Source: Burkholderiales bacterium (GTDB taxonomy: Bacteria > Pseudomonadota > Gammaproteobacteria > Burkholderiales > WYBJ01). From it: DNA of 64,000 bases. How positions within the stretch are numbered: position 1 is the stretch's first letter; each line of letters begins with the position of its first letter. Both the position numbers and the translations under genes were made by a program. The notes below the pieces were generated by a model that ran no database searches, was not told the origin of the DNA, and worked only from the letters and a program-made list of their open reading frames with translations. Location: positions 124,001-188,000 of the forward strand of contig JADLAC010000051.1 in assembly GCA_020848435.1 (NCBI GenBank), read 5' to 3'. Of the stretch, positions 8,154 through 16,653 are shown piece after piece.

Positions 8154-9647
8154 TTATGCCGTCGTCGTTGTCCGAGCCTCGCAGCGCTCAGCCTCGAACT
8201 TCGCGGCAGCGTGAGCTCCTGCAATGCAACCGAAGACTGCGCCGCGCAGCACCGAGGTTGCAGCAGGGTAATGCCGGTAAAATATTCCGACCACCGCGCC
8301 GGCGGCATAGAGCCCCGGGATGCAGTCGCCCTCGGCATTCAGCACTTGTGCGTTCGCGTTCGTCTTGATGCCGCCCATAGTAATAATGCTGGCCGGGATC
8401 AGCGGGTAGCAGAGGAAGGGCGCGCGATCGATTGGCCGCGCCCAGTTGGACTTCTTCGGCTCGATCCCGGCGGTGGCGAGGCCATCTGCGCGCATCTCGA
8501 TGAAGCGCCCCGGCCGGCACGCGCCGTTGAACGCCCGTACCGTCTCCTCGAGGGCGGCCGCTGGTATAGCGAGCTTCTGCGCCATCTCGGCGAGGCTCGC
8601 GGCCTCGATGGGCGGCCGGTCGGAGAGGATCGCCTTCGTGAACTCCGGGATGTCGTTGATTTTCGCGTCGACGATCGCGTAGCCGGTACCGTTGGGCTGC
8701 GCCTGGATGGCGTGGCACATGGCGTCGAAGGTGCGGTACTCGGTGCCCACGCCTTCGTCCGTAAAGCGCTTGCCCAAGTTGTTCACGACGATGCCGAAGG
8801 GGAAAATGAGCACCTTCGCTTCCGTTCTGCCGGAACGGCTGTCCACCGGAACGGCGTGGTAGTAGCCGTAGTCCCCGCTCTGGGCTGCGCCGATCGCGCA
8901 CGCCATGCGGATGCCGTCGCCCTGGTTGTAATAGCAGCCACGCGCCACGGGGCGAATGTTGATCGCCCCCTTGCCGACGTAGCGCTGGAGCATCTGCGGA
9001 TTGCCCTCGAAGCCGCCGCTCGCAAGCACCACGGCCTTGGCGCGAAATTCAACCGGTCGGTTCTGCCGGGCGACCGCGTGCACGCCCACCACGGCTCCGG
9101 CCTCGTCCTGCAGGAGTCGTCTCACCGCGGTCTCATAGTAGAACGCGACGCCGCCGGCGCGCCCGGCGTTCACGAGCGCCTCCATCATGGCGTAGCCACC
9201 GCCGACCGGGACGACGAGGCCCGGGTGCTCGCGCCCCGTGATGTGCGGAAGGCGCGCAGGGATAAAGCGAATGCCGAACGTCTTCAGCCACTTAATGGTC
9301 GGGATCGCCTTGCCGGCGAAGGTCGAAATGAATTCCGGATCGGTCACGCTCATGGTGCGAAGAATCCCAGGCCACTCGCCGGCCGGTCGCATCATCGCCG
9401 CCACTAGCGCCGGGTCCGGGTTCGCGCTTCCTGCGTCGGCCAGCACGCCCTCGAAGTCGTCGGAGAGCTCGTCCTCGCTCTTGAGGCGGAGGTAGGCCTC
9501 GGTGTAGCGCGTGCAACCGCCTGCCTCTTCAACCGGCGCCCGCTCGAGCACGGCGACTTTGGCGCCGTTCTGCATGGCGCTCAGGGCCGCGGATAAACCC
9601 GCAATGCCGTGGCCGACCACGAGCAGGTCGAACGCGTTCGATGTCAT
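8154..9647 (-). CDS. FAD-binding dehydrogenase, fumarate reductase/tricarballylate dehydrogenase-like
   Basis: A 497-residue soluble flavoprotein of the FAD-binding-2 family (succinate dehydrogenase/fumarate reductase flavoprotein, TcuA, 3-ketosteroid dehydrogenase). The start at ATG 9647 follows AAGGGAGA; earlier in-frame codons lie in the regulatory region. GHGIAGLSAAL at residues 12-22 binds the ADP part, VVLASGGFEGNPQM is typical of the family, and the C-terminal block GIKTNANAQVLN ... GLYAAGAVVG closes the FAD domain. No heme or signal sequence is present, so it would need a soluble or quinone-linked acceptor. It is the first gene of a three-gene operon and is divergent from the LysR gene at 9843, its probable regulator. 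The reaction is likely a C-C desaturation or reduction on a carboxylate. Confidence 0.91.
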   Translation of the reverse strand: MTSNAFDLLVVGHGIAGLSAALSAMQNGAKVAVLERAPVEEAGGCTRYTEAYLRLKSEDELSDDFEGVLADAGSANPDPALVAAMMRPAGEWPGILRTMSVTDPEFISTFAGKAIPTIKWLKTFGIRFIPARLPHITGREHPGLVVPVGGGYAMMEALVNAGRAGGVAFYYETAVRRLLQDEAGAVVGVHAVARQNRPVEFRAKAVVLASGGFEGNPQMLQRYVGKGAINIRPVARGCYYNQGDGIRMACAIGAAQSGDYGYYHAVPVDSRSGRTEAKVLIFPFGIVVNNLGKRFTDEGVGTEYRTFDAMCHAIQAQPNGTGYAIVDAKINDIPEFTKAILSDRPPIEAASLAEMAQKLAIPAAALEETVRAFNGACRPGRFIEMRADGLATAGIEPKKSNWARPIDRAPFLCYPLIPASIITMGGIKTNANAQVLNAEGDCIPGLYAAGAVVGIFYRHYPAATSVLRGAVFGCIAGAHAAAKFEAERCEARTTTTA

Positions 9648-9815
9648 GTCCGTCTCCCTTTCGAGGCTACTGGTTGTACTCGTGATCAGCGCCTCGCCAC
9701 ACGAGCTCAGGGGGGCGCTGCACTCGTTGAAATCCGGCCAAGACATCAGCCGTGTCGCGTCGCCATGCCTGCCGACTCTAATTGTTCCCTACCCCGTGAT
9801 AAAGTCCGCGAATCG

Positions 9816-9829
9816 GAAATCTCTATTTC
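9816..9829. promoter_or_regulatory. small dyad in the divergent flavoprotein-lysR intergenic region
   Basis: GAAAT CTCT ATTTC is an exact 5-4-5 inverted repeat in a locally AT-rich patch just upstream of the LysR start codon, inside the 195-base divergent region. LysR proteins often bind interrupted dyads in such places and repress their own gene. The arms are short, and no second half-site was confirmed, so this is only a candidate operator. Confidence 0.25.
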
Positions 9830-9842
9830 TAGTCGCGCAACT

Positions 9843-10811
9843 ATGGATTTCTTGCAGTCGCTCAGAACCTTCGTGGCGGTCGCCGAAGCGCGCAGCTTTG
9901 CTCGCGCAGCCGAGCGCCTCGACCTTTCGAATGCCGCGGTAACTCGGCATGTGGCGAGCCTGGAAGAACGGCTGGGCGGGCGGCTGTTTCAGCGCACCAC
10001 CCGGAACGTGCGGCTCACCGATGTGGGCGAGATATGCCTGGAGCGCTTCACTCGGTTGCTCGCCGAACTGGACGACACGACCCAGCTCGTGAATCGCGGC
10101 ACGGTCGAGCCGCAAGGCGTGCTGCGGGTGAGCTCGACGACGCTGTTCTGGATGCAACGAATCGCGCCGGTTCTATCCGAGTTCCTCATTCGCTATCCGA
10201 AGCTCGCGCTCCACGTTCACCTCACCGAGCGCTCGGTCGATATCGTGGAAGAAGGCTATGACTTGGCGCTGCAGATCACGCGACCGCATGTCCGTTCGAT
10301 CGTCGCCAAGCCCATCCTCCACTTGCAGCGCGCGGTATACGCCGCGCCGAGCTATCTCAATCGGTTCGGCGCCCCGCGCCGCCCGACCGACTTGGCGAGC
10401 CACAACTGCCTCTTATATGCCTACTCCGGCGAGGTCGTCGAGTGGGGTTTCCGGCGCGCTGGCAGAGAGGAGCGCGTCAAAGTGGAGGGTAACCTGCGAT
10501 CGAGCGACGCGAGCACGCTGCGGCTTGCAGCGCTGGCCGGCGTCGGTATTGCACGCGGGCCGTTTTTCATCCTCGGCGACGATCTCGAGTCGGGCCGCCT
10601 CGTACACCTCCTAACCCAATACGAGTCCATTGACCCCGAGCTGTGGGTCGTTTATCCGAGCCGGCGCCAACTTTCAGCCAAAGTCCGTGCTTTCGTTGAC
10701 TTCCTCGAAGAGAAGTTTCGCGATTGGCCCAGCGCCGCGGATCTTCGGACGCAAGCATCGAGCTTCAGAGCCGATTCCAGCGCCAGGTCGAGCTCTCGTG
10801 CGTCGATCTGA
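9843..10811 (+). CDS. LysR-family transcriptional regulator
   Basis: A 322-residue regulator with an N-terminal winged helix-turn-helix (residues about 1-60: MDFLQSLRTFVAVAEARSF, then ARAAERLDLSNAAVTRHVAS) and a C-terminal periplasmic-binding-like effector domain from about residue 90. The body from LRVSSTTLFWMQRIAPVLSEF resembles the CrgA/DmlR branch. The start at ATG 9843 matches the family N-terminus; longer in-frame extensions overlap the divergent gene. The tail after residue 300 is Ser/Arg-rich and low complexity. It is divergent from the flavoprotein operon and probably activates that operon in response to its carboxylate substrate. That is inferred from position only. Confidence 0.94.
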   Translation: MDFLQSLRTFVAVAEARSFARAAERLDLSNAAVTRHVASLEERLGGRLFQRTTRNVRLTDVGEICLERFTRLLAELDDTTQLVNRGTVEPQGVLRVSSTTLFWMQRIAPVLSEFLIRYPKLALHVHLTERSVDIVEEGYDLALQITRPHVRSIVAKPILHLQRAVYAAPSYLNRFGAPRRPTDLASHNCLLYAYSGEVVEWGFRRAGREERVKVEGNLRSSDASTLRLAALAGVGIARGPFFILGDDLESGRLVHLLTQYESIDPELWVVYPSRRQLSAKVRAFVDFLEEKFRDWPSAADLRTQASSFRADSSARSSSRASI

Positions 10812-11095
10812 CCAGGCCTGCGTTGGATCGCGTTCCTGCTCAACGATGCAGGGGAATAGGAACTTTCAGGGCAAACCTCGTCCCTTCTTAGCTGGATGGG
10901 CAAACAATTCCGACTGGAAGACAGCTTCGATATCCCCGAAGTCGTCTTGCCCACCTTAGAACGCCAGCTCCTCGCCGGCGTTGCGCTCCAGCGCGAATTC
11001 GCGGCATCATCGGGCTTCGCCTGCTCCGCGCGCGTGATCGGCGCGATGCATAGCCGACTCACGCAACCCGAACGTTGGACCCACAACTGGTCACC

Positions 11096-12532
11096 GTGAC
11101 GCGGCGCCTGGCCGCGATACTCGCCGCCGACGCAGCCAACTTCAGTGGCCTGGTGGCGCAAGACGAGGAACGTACGCTACGCATCCTCGCCGGCCATCGG
11201 GCGGTGATCGACGACACCATCGGCACGCACGGGGGGCGCATCGTGAGCACCGCCGGCGACAGCGTCCTGGCCGAATTCCCGAGCCCGGTGCAAGCGGTGC
11301 GCGCGGCGATCGAGATCCAGCGTGCGCTGCTCGCCCGCAATGCCGCCGAGGGCATCGCGAATCCCATGTTGTTTCGCATCGGCGTCAATCTCGGCGACGT
11401 GGTCGTCGACGGCGACAATATTCTCGGCGACGGCGTCAACGTCGCGGTTCGGCTGGAGAACCTCGCGCTGCCGGGCGGCATCTGCATCTCGGCGAGCGTG
11501 CGCGATCATGTCGCCGGCAAGTTGCCGAGCCGATTCCAGGACCTCGGCACCCACTATCTCAAGAACATCCCGCGTCCCGTTCGCGCCTACCAGGTGATTC
11601 CGGACGTCGCCGGGATGCAAACCACGCCCCAATCTCCCGGACGCGTTTCGGCGCGCGCGATCGCAAGCACGGTGGGCGCCGTGGCCGCATTGCTCGCGCT
11701 CTGGTGGGGGATCGCGCGCCTCACCGAGGGCGAGGACCCGCCGCACAGCGCCATGCCCACCGCGGCGCCGGTAGTGTCGGACGAGCAGGCGTACTGGGAT
11801 AGCGTCAAGCAGACGAGCGATCCCGCCGAGCTGCGCGCCTACCTTGACCGATATCCGAAGGGCACCTTCGCCGCACTGGCGCGGGCGCGCCTCGAAGGGC
11901 TGCTCGCTGCGCGGGCAAGATTGAGCGAGCACGAAGAAGCCGATGCACGAGCGCAGGAGGCGCGCCGTGCCCGGGCCGAAGCCGTGCGCCTGAAGACGGA
12001 GGCGGACGCGGCGATCGCCCGCGCGGCCGCCGAACAGGCTGCCGCCGTACGCTTGAAGGCCGAGGCCGAGGTCGCGGCCGCGCGTGCTGCCGCGGCCGCG
12101 CGCGCCGCGACGGAGGCGCAGCAGCGCCTGGCACGATCGCAACGCGCCGGCATTCCGGCGAACACCGAGCGAGTCACCCTGGCCGCCGCCGCGAGTCCGC
12201 TCGACGGCCGCTGGAGCACGGACTGGACCTGCGAAGCCTCCGCCGAGCAGCCCGCCTCGACGCTGCGCTTGCCCGCTCAGATCCAGTTCCGGGAAATCAA
12301 GGTGGAGGCGGGCCAGGTCGGCTTGCCCGGTTACTTCCGTGCTTACGGCAAAGTGTCCGAGGAAGGCAGCTTCGATCTCGTCGGTACGGCGCTGCCGCGC
12401 ACCCAGCGCATCGTCGTGAACGAGGATGCGATCCAGTTTGCCGGGCGCATGGAGGGCGAGCGCATGGAGGGCAACGGCCATATCGGCAAGCGGCGCTGCA
12501 CGGTGGTGCTTTCGCGGCTGGCGGCGCAATGA
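11096..12532 (+). CDS. class III adenylate/guanylate cyclase with membrane anchor and Ala-rich coiled coil
   Basis: A 478-residue signalling protein. The cyclase homology domain covers residues 1-170. It has both metal-binding aspartates (Asp12 in ILAADAAN, Asp55 in STAGDSVLAEF) and the transition-state residues Asn115 and Arg119 in GDGVNVAVRLE, so it should be active. One transmembrane segment follows near 188-207. Next comes an acidic DEQAYWDSVKQTSDPAELRAYLD element seen in many such cyclases, then an Ala/Arg/Glu coiled coil (about 265-350), and a C-terminal beta-rich domain of unknown role (about 365-478). The GTG at 11096 gives the usual MTRRLAAILAAD start; a TTG at 11075 is an alternative. 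It shares a 4-base overlap with the next gene. Confidence 0.88.
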   Translation: MTRRLAAILAADAANFSGLVAQDEERTLRILAGHRAVIDDTIGTHGGRIVSTAGDSVLAEFPSPVQAVRAAIEIQRALLARNAAEGIANPMLFRIGVNLGDVVVDGDNILGDGVNVAVRLENLALPGGICISASVRDHVAGKLPSRFQDLGTHYLKNIPRPVRAYQVIPDVAGMQTTPQSPGRVSARAIASTVGAVAALLALWWGIARLTEGEDPPHSAMPTAAPVVSDEQAYWDSVKQTSDPAELRAYLDRYPKGTFAALARARLEGLLAARARLSEHEEADARAQEARRARAEAVRLKTEADAAIARAAAEQAAAVRLKAEAEVAAARAAAAARAATEAQQRLARSQRAGIPANTERVTLAAAASPLDGRWSTDWTCEASAEQPASTLRLPAQIQFREIKVEAGQVGLPGYFRAYGKVSEEGSFDLVGTALPRTQRIVVNEDAIQFAGRMEGERMEGNGHIGKRRCTVVLSRLAAQ

Positions 12533-13515
12533 AGGCAGTCTGGTATACACGCCAAGGGCCGGCTGACGACGTCCTCCAGTATGGCGAGCAGCCGGCGCCG
12601 CATGCCGCGGCGGGCGAAGTGCGCGTGCGCCTGCATGCCTCGGGCGTCAATCCGGCCGATATCTACCGGCGCGCGGGAACGCGCTATGCCATGGAGGGCC
12701 CGCTCGTCATTCCGCACAGCGACGGCGCCGGCGTGGTCGACGAGATCGGCCGCGGCGTCGATGCGCGCTGGCTCGGGCGCCGAGTCTGGCTCTACAACGG
12801 CCAGCGCGGCGGGCGCTTGCACGGCACCGCGGCGCAATACATCGCGCTCGACGCCGATCTCGTCGCCGAGCTTGCCGCCGATACGCCGTTCGCACAGGGC
12901 GCGTGCCTCGGCATCCCCTGCATGACCGCGCATCGTTGCGTTACCCTGGGCGGCGAGCTGGCCGGGCGCACCGTGCTCGTCACCGGCGGCGCCGGCGCGG
13001 TCGGTCACTATGCGCTGCAGTGGGCCAGGCACTTCGGCGCTCGCGTCATCGCCACCGTCAGCTCCGCGGACAAGGCCGCGCACGCGCGCGCGGGCGGCGC
13101 AGACCTCGTGATCGACTATCGAACCGAGGATGTCGCGGAGCGCGTGCGCGCGTTCTCGCCCCAGGGGATCGATCACGTGGTCGATGTCGACTTCGGCGGC
13201 AACCTGCCAGCGTGGTGGCCGGTGCTCGCATCGAACGGGTCGATCGCCTACTACGCGACCGGCGGCAATGTCACCCCGACCTTCCCCGCTGCCGAAGCCA
13301 TGCGTCGCAACCTCTCGCTGCACGCGGTCCTGCTCAATAGCGCGCCACTCGCCGCGCGCCGGCGGGCACAGGAAGATATCGTCGCCTGGCTGCACCGCGG
13401 CGCAATGATCCACAGCGTTTCGTCGTTGCATCCGCTAAGCGACTGCGCGCAGGCGCATCGAGCCGTCGAAGCGGGCACCAAGCGGGGCACCGTCGTGGTC
13501 GATTGCAGTCGCTGA
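12529..13515 (+). CDS. zinc-independent quinone oxidoreductase (MDR superfamily)
   Basis: A 328-residue NADPH:quinone reductase-like member of the medium-chain dehydrogenase superfamily. The GroES-like domain spans about residues 1-125, including ASGVNPADIYRRAG and HSDGAGVVDEIG, and lacks the cysteine clusters of zinc alcohol dehydrogenases. The Rossmann domain has VLVTGGAGAVGHYALQWA, followed by ARAGGADLVIDYRTED. It would reduce quinones or enones, with a possible role in detoxification. Its ATG overlaps the TGA of the cyclase gene (ATGA), so the two are translationally coupled, an unexpected pairing. A Shine-Dalgarno is not obvious, as expected for coupled translation. Confidence 0.92.
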   Translation: MKAVWYTRQGPADDVLQYGEQPAPHAAAGEVRVRLHASGVNPADIYRRAGTRYAMEGPLVIPHSDGAGVVDEIGRGVDARWLGRRVWLYNGQRGGRLHGTAAQYIALDADLVAELAADTPFAQGACLGIPCMTAHRCVTLGGELAGRTVLVTGGAGAVGHYALQWARHFGARVIATVSSADKAAHARAGGADLVIDYRTEDVAERVRAFSPQGIDHVVDVDFGGNLPAWWPVLASNGSIAYYATGGNVTPTFPAAEAMRRNLSLHAVLLNSAPLAARRRAQEDIVAWLHRGAMIHSVSSLHPLSDCAQAHRAVEAGTKRGTVVVDCSR

Positions 13516-13694
13516 CGCTCGCCCTCGCCGAGCTCCGCCGCCGCGTCACGTCGAGCCGGCAGAGAGCGAACGATGGACGTTCGCGCAACGACAATGCGTG
13601 GGTCGAAACCAAGAACGGGACCAGCGTGCGAAAGTATTCTGCTTATGCCACATCGCACAGCAACCGATCCTCTGCCGGGCGCTGCCGCCGGCTG

Positions 13695-13723
13695 TTCCGG
13701 CAATGCGCGGACACTGGGATAAT
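13695..13723 (+). promoter_or_regulatory. candidate sigma70 promoter for phaB
   Basis: GATAAT (13718-13723) matches the -10 consensus at five of six positions. It is 17 bases downstream of TTCCGG, a poor -35 that keeps only its first two thymines. The -10 lies about 40 bases before the phaB start in a 246-base gap that contains no gene. Only the -10 is persuasive. Confidence 0.33.
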
Positions 13724-13761
13724 GTACCCGGTCACATCCCCAACCTTCGATGGAGGACGTC

Positions 13762-14499
13762 ATGGCACAACGCCTGGCATACGTCACGGGCGGCATGGGC
13801 GGCATCGGCACCGCGATCTGCCAGCGGCTGCACAAGGAAGGCTTCAAGGTTGTCGCCGGCTGCGGTCCGACGCGCGATTCTCGAAAATGGCTCGATCAGC
13901 AGAAGGCGGCCGGCTACAGCTTCCATGTTTCGATGGGCAACGTCGCCGAATGGGACTCCACCGTCGAAGCATTCAAGGCCGTTAGAGCCGAGCACGGGCC
14001 GGTCGACGTGCTGGTGAACAACGCCGGCATCACCCGCGACGGCCTGTTCCGCAAGATGACGCGCGCCGACTGGGATGGCGTCATCAATACCAACCTCAAC
14101 AGCCTGTTCAACGTCACCAAGCAGGTGATCGATGACATGCTGGACCGCGGCTGGGGACGCATCATCAACATCTCGTCGGTGAACGGCCAGAAGGGGCAGT
14201 TCGGGCAAACCAATTACTCGACGGCGAAGGCAGGCATCCACGGCTTCACCATGGCGCTCGCGCAGGAGGTCGCCACCAAGGGCGTGACGGTAAACACCGT
14301 TTCGCCGGGGTATATCGGCACCGAAATGGTCCGGTCCATCCGCCCCGACGTGCTGGAAAAGATCGTCGCCACCATTCCGGTGAAGCGTCTCGGCACGCCG
14401 GAGGAAATCGGCTCGATCGTGGCCTGGCTCGCGTCCGACGACTCTGGCTTCGCCACCGGCGCCGACTTCTCGCTCAACGGCGGCCTGCACATGGGCTAG
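13762..14499 (+). CDS. phaB: acetoacetyl-CoA reductase (PHB synthesis)
   Basis: A 245-residue classical SDR that reduces acetoacetyl-CoA to (R)-3-hydroxybutyryl-CoA with NADPH, the second step of polyhydroxybutyrate synthesis. GGMGGIG at residues 10-16 binds the cofactor, NNAG is at 86-89, and the catalytic Ser139, Tyr152 and Lys156 lie in NISSVNGQKGQFGQTNYSTA. Long stretches (GQKGQFGQTNYSTAKAG, TKGVTVNTVSPGYI, TGADFSLNGGLHMG) match the remembered Cupriavidus PhaB almost exactly. The ATG at 13762 has GGAGG eight bases upstream, which rules out the in-frame ATG at 13750. No phaA or phaC is adjacent. Confidence 0.97.
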   Translation: MAQRLAYVTGGMGGIGTAICQRLHKEGFKVVAGCGPTRDSRKWLDQQKAAGYSFHVSMGNVAEWDSTVEAFKAVRAEHGPVDVLVNNAGITRDGLFRKMTRADWDGVINTNLNSLFNVTKQVIDDMLDRGWGRIINISSVNGQKGQFGQTNYSTAKAGIHGFTMALAQEVATKGVTVNTVSPGYIGTEMVRSIRPDVLEKIVATIPVKRLGTPEEIGSIVAWLASDDSGFATGADFSLNGGLHMG

Positions 14500-14538
14500 C
14501 CCTGGTACGGACGAGGGTCACTTGGAGAGACTGACCAA

Positions 14539-14612
14539 GGTCGCACCAAGGTCGATTTGCACCACGGAGGGACCGGGGAGGGACCGGGGTCGGACCACGG
14601 CCGATTTGCACC
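14539..14612. repeat. pair of imperfect 25-bp direct repeats between convergent genes
   Basis: Two 25-base copies, at 14539-14563 and 14588-14612, agree at 22 positions. Each starts GGTCG(C/G)ACCA and ends with the identical CGATTTGCACC. Between them are two GGGACCGGGG units. The block fills the gap between the phaB stop and the convergent Bug stop. It belongs to the GGTCCGACC-type element family found at other gene ends in this window. Confidence 0.7.
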
Positions 14613-14614
14613 CG

Positions 14615-15613
14615 TCATTTGAGCTCGATGCGAGCGTCCTGCACCACCTTCTTCCACTTCGCGACATCGGCGCGGACGATCGCTTGAAATTCCTCGGGGG
14701 TGTCGGTGGTGTCGATCGTCATGCCGACGCTTTCGAGCTGCGCGTGCACTTCGGCTAGCGCCATGACCGTGTTGATCTCGCGCTGCATGCGAGCGACGAT
14801 GTCCGCCGGCGTGCCGTGCGGAAAGAGAAAGCCGAGCCAACCGTCGGCCTGGTAGCCCGGAAAGCCGGCTTCGGCCACCGTTGGTACGCCGGGCAGGATC
14901 GAGGCTCGCTTCCTGCCGGTGACCGCGAGTCCAGCGAGCTTCCCCGACTGCACGTGCGGGGCCGGCGTCGAGATTACCGACATGATGGCGCCGACCTGCC
15001 CGCCCATCACGTCCGCGAGCGCCGGCGCCCCGCCCTTGTACGGCACCAGCACGAAATCGACCCCGGCGGTGCGCTTGAGCAGCTCGCCGGCGAGGTGAGC
15101 GATGCTGCCGAACCCGGGGCACGCGACATCGATCTTGCCGGGCGAGCGGCGCGCGAGCGCGACGAAGTCGGCGAGCGAGCGCGCCGGCAGCGACGGATGC
15201 GCGGCGAGCAGCGTCGGCACGGTCACGGCCTGCGTGACCGGCGCGAAATCCTTGATCGGATCGTACGGCACGGATCGGTACAGGGCCGGCCCCATGGCGA
15301 TCGAGGACACCGAGCCGAGCAGCAAGGTATAACCGTCGGGCGCCGCGCGCGCGACGACTTCGGTGGCGACGTTGCCGCCCGCGCCAGGGCGATTCTCCAC
15401 GACCACGGTGCGACCCAGCCGCGTGCTCAAGCGCGTGGCGACCGCACGCGCGACGAGATCGTTCGCACCTCCGGCCGCGAATCCCACCAGCATGCGAATC
15501 GGCTTGCTCGGAAAAGCTTCGGCCGCTTGCGTTGCCGCCGTGACCGCGATCGATGCCGCCGCCACCGTAGCCGCCGCGAGCCTGGCGAGCGCGCCGCGTT
15601 TGCCGGGTGTCAT
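14615..15613 (-). CDS. Bug/TctC-family solute-binding receptor
   Basis: A 332-residue receptor; the ATG at 15613 is preceded by GGAGAGGAC. The signal MTPGKRGALARL plus an Ala-rich core ends near QAAEA-FPSKP, with Phe rather than Tyr at the mature motif. Loops are GFAAGGANDLVAR, ENRPGAGGNVA and VLVPYKGGAPALADVMGG. Of the complete receptors here it is one with no enzyme gene on its strand next to it: it lies alone between convergent phaB and divergent EamA. It is therefore an orphan receptor whose partners must be encoded elsewhere. Confidence 0.94.
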   Translation of the reverse strand: MTPGKRGALARLAAATVAAASIAVTAATQAAEAFPSKPIRMLVGFAAGGANDLVARAVATRLSTRLGRTVVVENRPGAGGNVATEVVARAAPDGYTLLLGSVSSIAMGPALYRSVPYDPIKDFAPVTQAVTVPTLLAAHPSLPARSLADFVALARRSPGKIDVACPGFGSIAHLAGELLKRTAGVDFVLVPYKGGAPALADVMGGQVGAIMSVISTPAPHVQSGKLAGLAVTGRKRASILPGVPTVAEAGFPGYQADGWLGFLFPHGTPADIVARMQREINTVMALAEVHAQLESVGMTIDTTDTPEEFQAIVRADVAKWKKVVQDARIELK

Positions 15614-15707
15614 ATGTCCTCTCCTGTGCGCGACACGCCGCGATTTAGCCGCTATTCTAGCGCGGCCCCGCACCCGGCCAGCCACGCATTCATCCGAGCA
15701 AGTCGCA

Positions 15708-16625
15708 TTGATTCCGCATGAGCACCTCTGGATCCCCGTCACGTTGTTCGCGGCGTTCGCCCAGACCATACGCAATGCGACCCAGCGCAATCTCACGGCA
15801 TCGCTGGGCACGCTGGGTGCCACGCTGGTGCGATTCCTGTACGGCATTCCGTTCGCGGTGCTGTGGTTGGTGCTGGTTCAGCGGCTCGGCGGCTTCGCAC
15901 TGCCCGACCCGAACTGGCGCTTCGCCGGCTGGATTGTGCTCGGCGCGATCGGCCAGATCGGCGGCACCGCGCTGCTGTTGCAGGTGATGCGCGAGCGCAA
16001 CTTCACACTCGGAGTCGCGTATTCCAAGACCGAGGCGATCCAGGTCGCTTTCTTCGGCTTCATCTTCCTCGCCGACCCGTTGCGCCCGGCGGCCTTGCTC
16101 GCCGTGTTCTTCGGCACCCTCGGCGTGCTGCTCATGTCGCCCATCGAGCGCAAGCATCCGCTCAAAGCCCTGCTCGGCGGCTGGACGACCCGCGTCGCGC
16201 TGTTCGGGCTGGCGTGCGGCACCTGCTTCAGCTTCGCCTCCGTCGGCTATCGCGGCGCGTCACTGGCGCTGGAAGGAACGCCCTTCCCGATGACAGCCGC
16301 TTATGGCCTGGTGGTGGCACAAGTGATTCAGACGCTCGTGCTGGGCGGTTGGCTCGCGAGCCGCGACGCCGGAACCATCGTGCGCGTCGTGCGGGCGTGG
16401 CGCGCCTCGCTGCTCGTGGGCTTCGTGGGCGCGGTTGCGTCGGCCGGCTGGTTCGTGGCGATGGCGATCGAGCCGATCGCCCACGTTCGCACGCTGGCGC
16501 TGGTCGAATTGCTCTTCGCCTACGTCATCTCGCGCCGCTTTTTCCGCGAGCGCCTGACGCGGATCGAATCGATCGGCATCGGGCTGTTGTGCGTCGGGCT
16601 CATCACCGTCACTCTCGGGCGTTGA
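15708..16625 (+). CDS. EamA/DMT-family transporter
   Basis: A 305-residue inner-membrane protein of the drug/metabolite transporter superfamily with about ten hydrophobic segments, in two EamA halves (about residues 5-140 and 150-300). The N-terminus HEHLWIPVTLFAAFAQTIR fits a start at TTG 15708. An ATG ten bases later is in another frame, and upstream in-frame codons read through the divergent gene. The substrate is unknown; family members export amino acids, metabolites or cofactors. Its 3' end converges on the SIMPL gene with only 28 bases between them. Confidence 0.88.
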   Translation: MIPHEHLWIPVTLFAAFAQTIRNATQRNLTASLGTLGATLVRFLYGIPFAVLWLVLVQRLGGFALPDPNWRFAGWIVLGAIGQIGGTALLLQVMRERNFTLGVAYSKTEAIQVAFFGFIFLADPLRPAALLAVFFGTLGVLLMSPIERKHPLKALLGGWTTRVALFGLACGTCFSFASVGYRGASLALEGTPFPMTAAYGLVVAQVIQTLVLGGWLASRDAGTIVRVVRAWRASLLVGFVGAVASAGWFVAMAIEPIAHVRTLALVELLFAYVISRRFFRERLTRIESIGIGLLCVGLITVTLGR

Positions 16626-16653
16626 CGCCGCGGCCAGCGGATGCGCCGGTTGC

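Noticed and set aside
10896-11095. Small open frame beginning MGKQFRLEDSF upstream of the cyclase gene
   Set aside because: No family resemblance and no clear ribosome-binding site, and it runs into the cyclase start; the evidence is too thin.
15718-15987. ATG-initiated frame near the EamA start
   Set aside because: It is out of frame with the ten-helix transporter; the transporter frame is open from the TTG at 15708.
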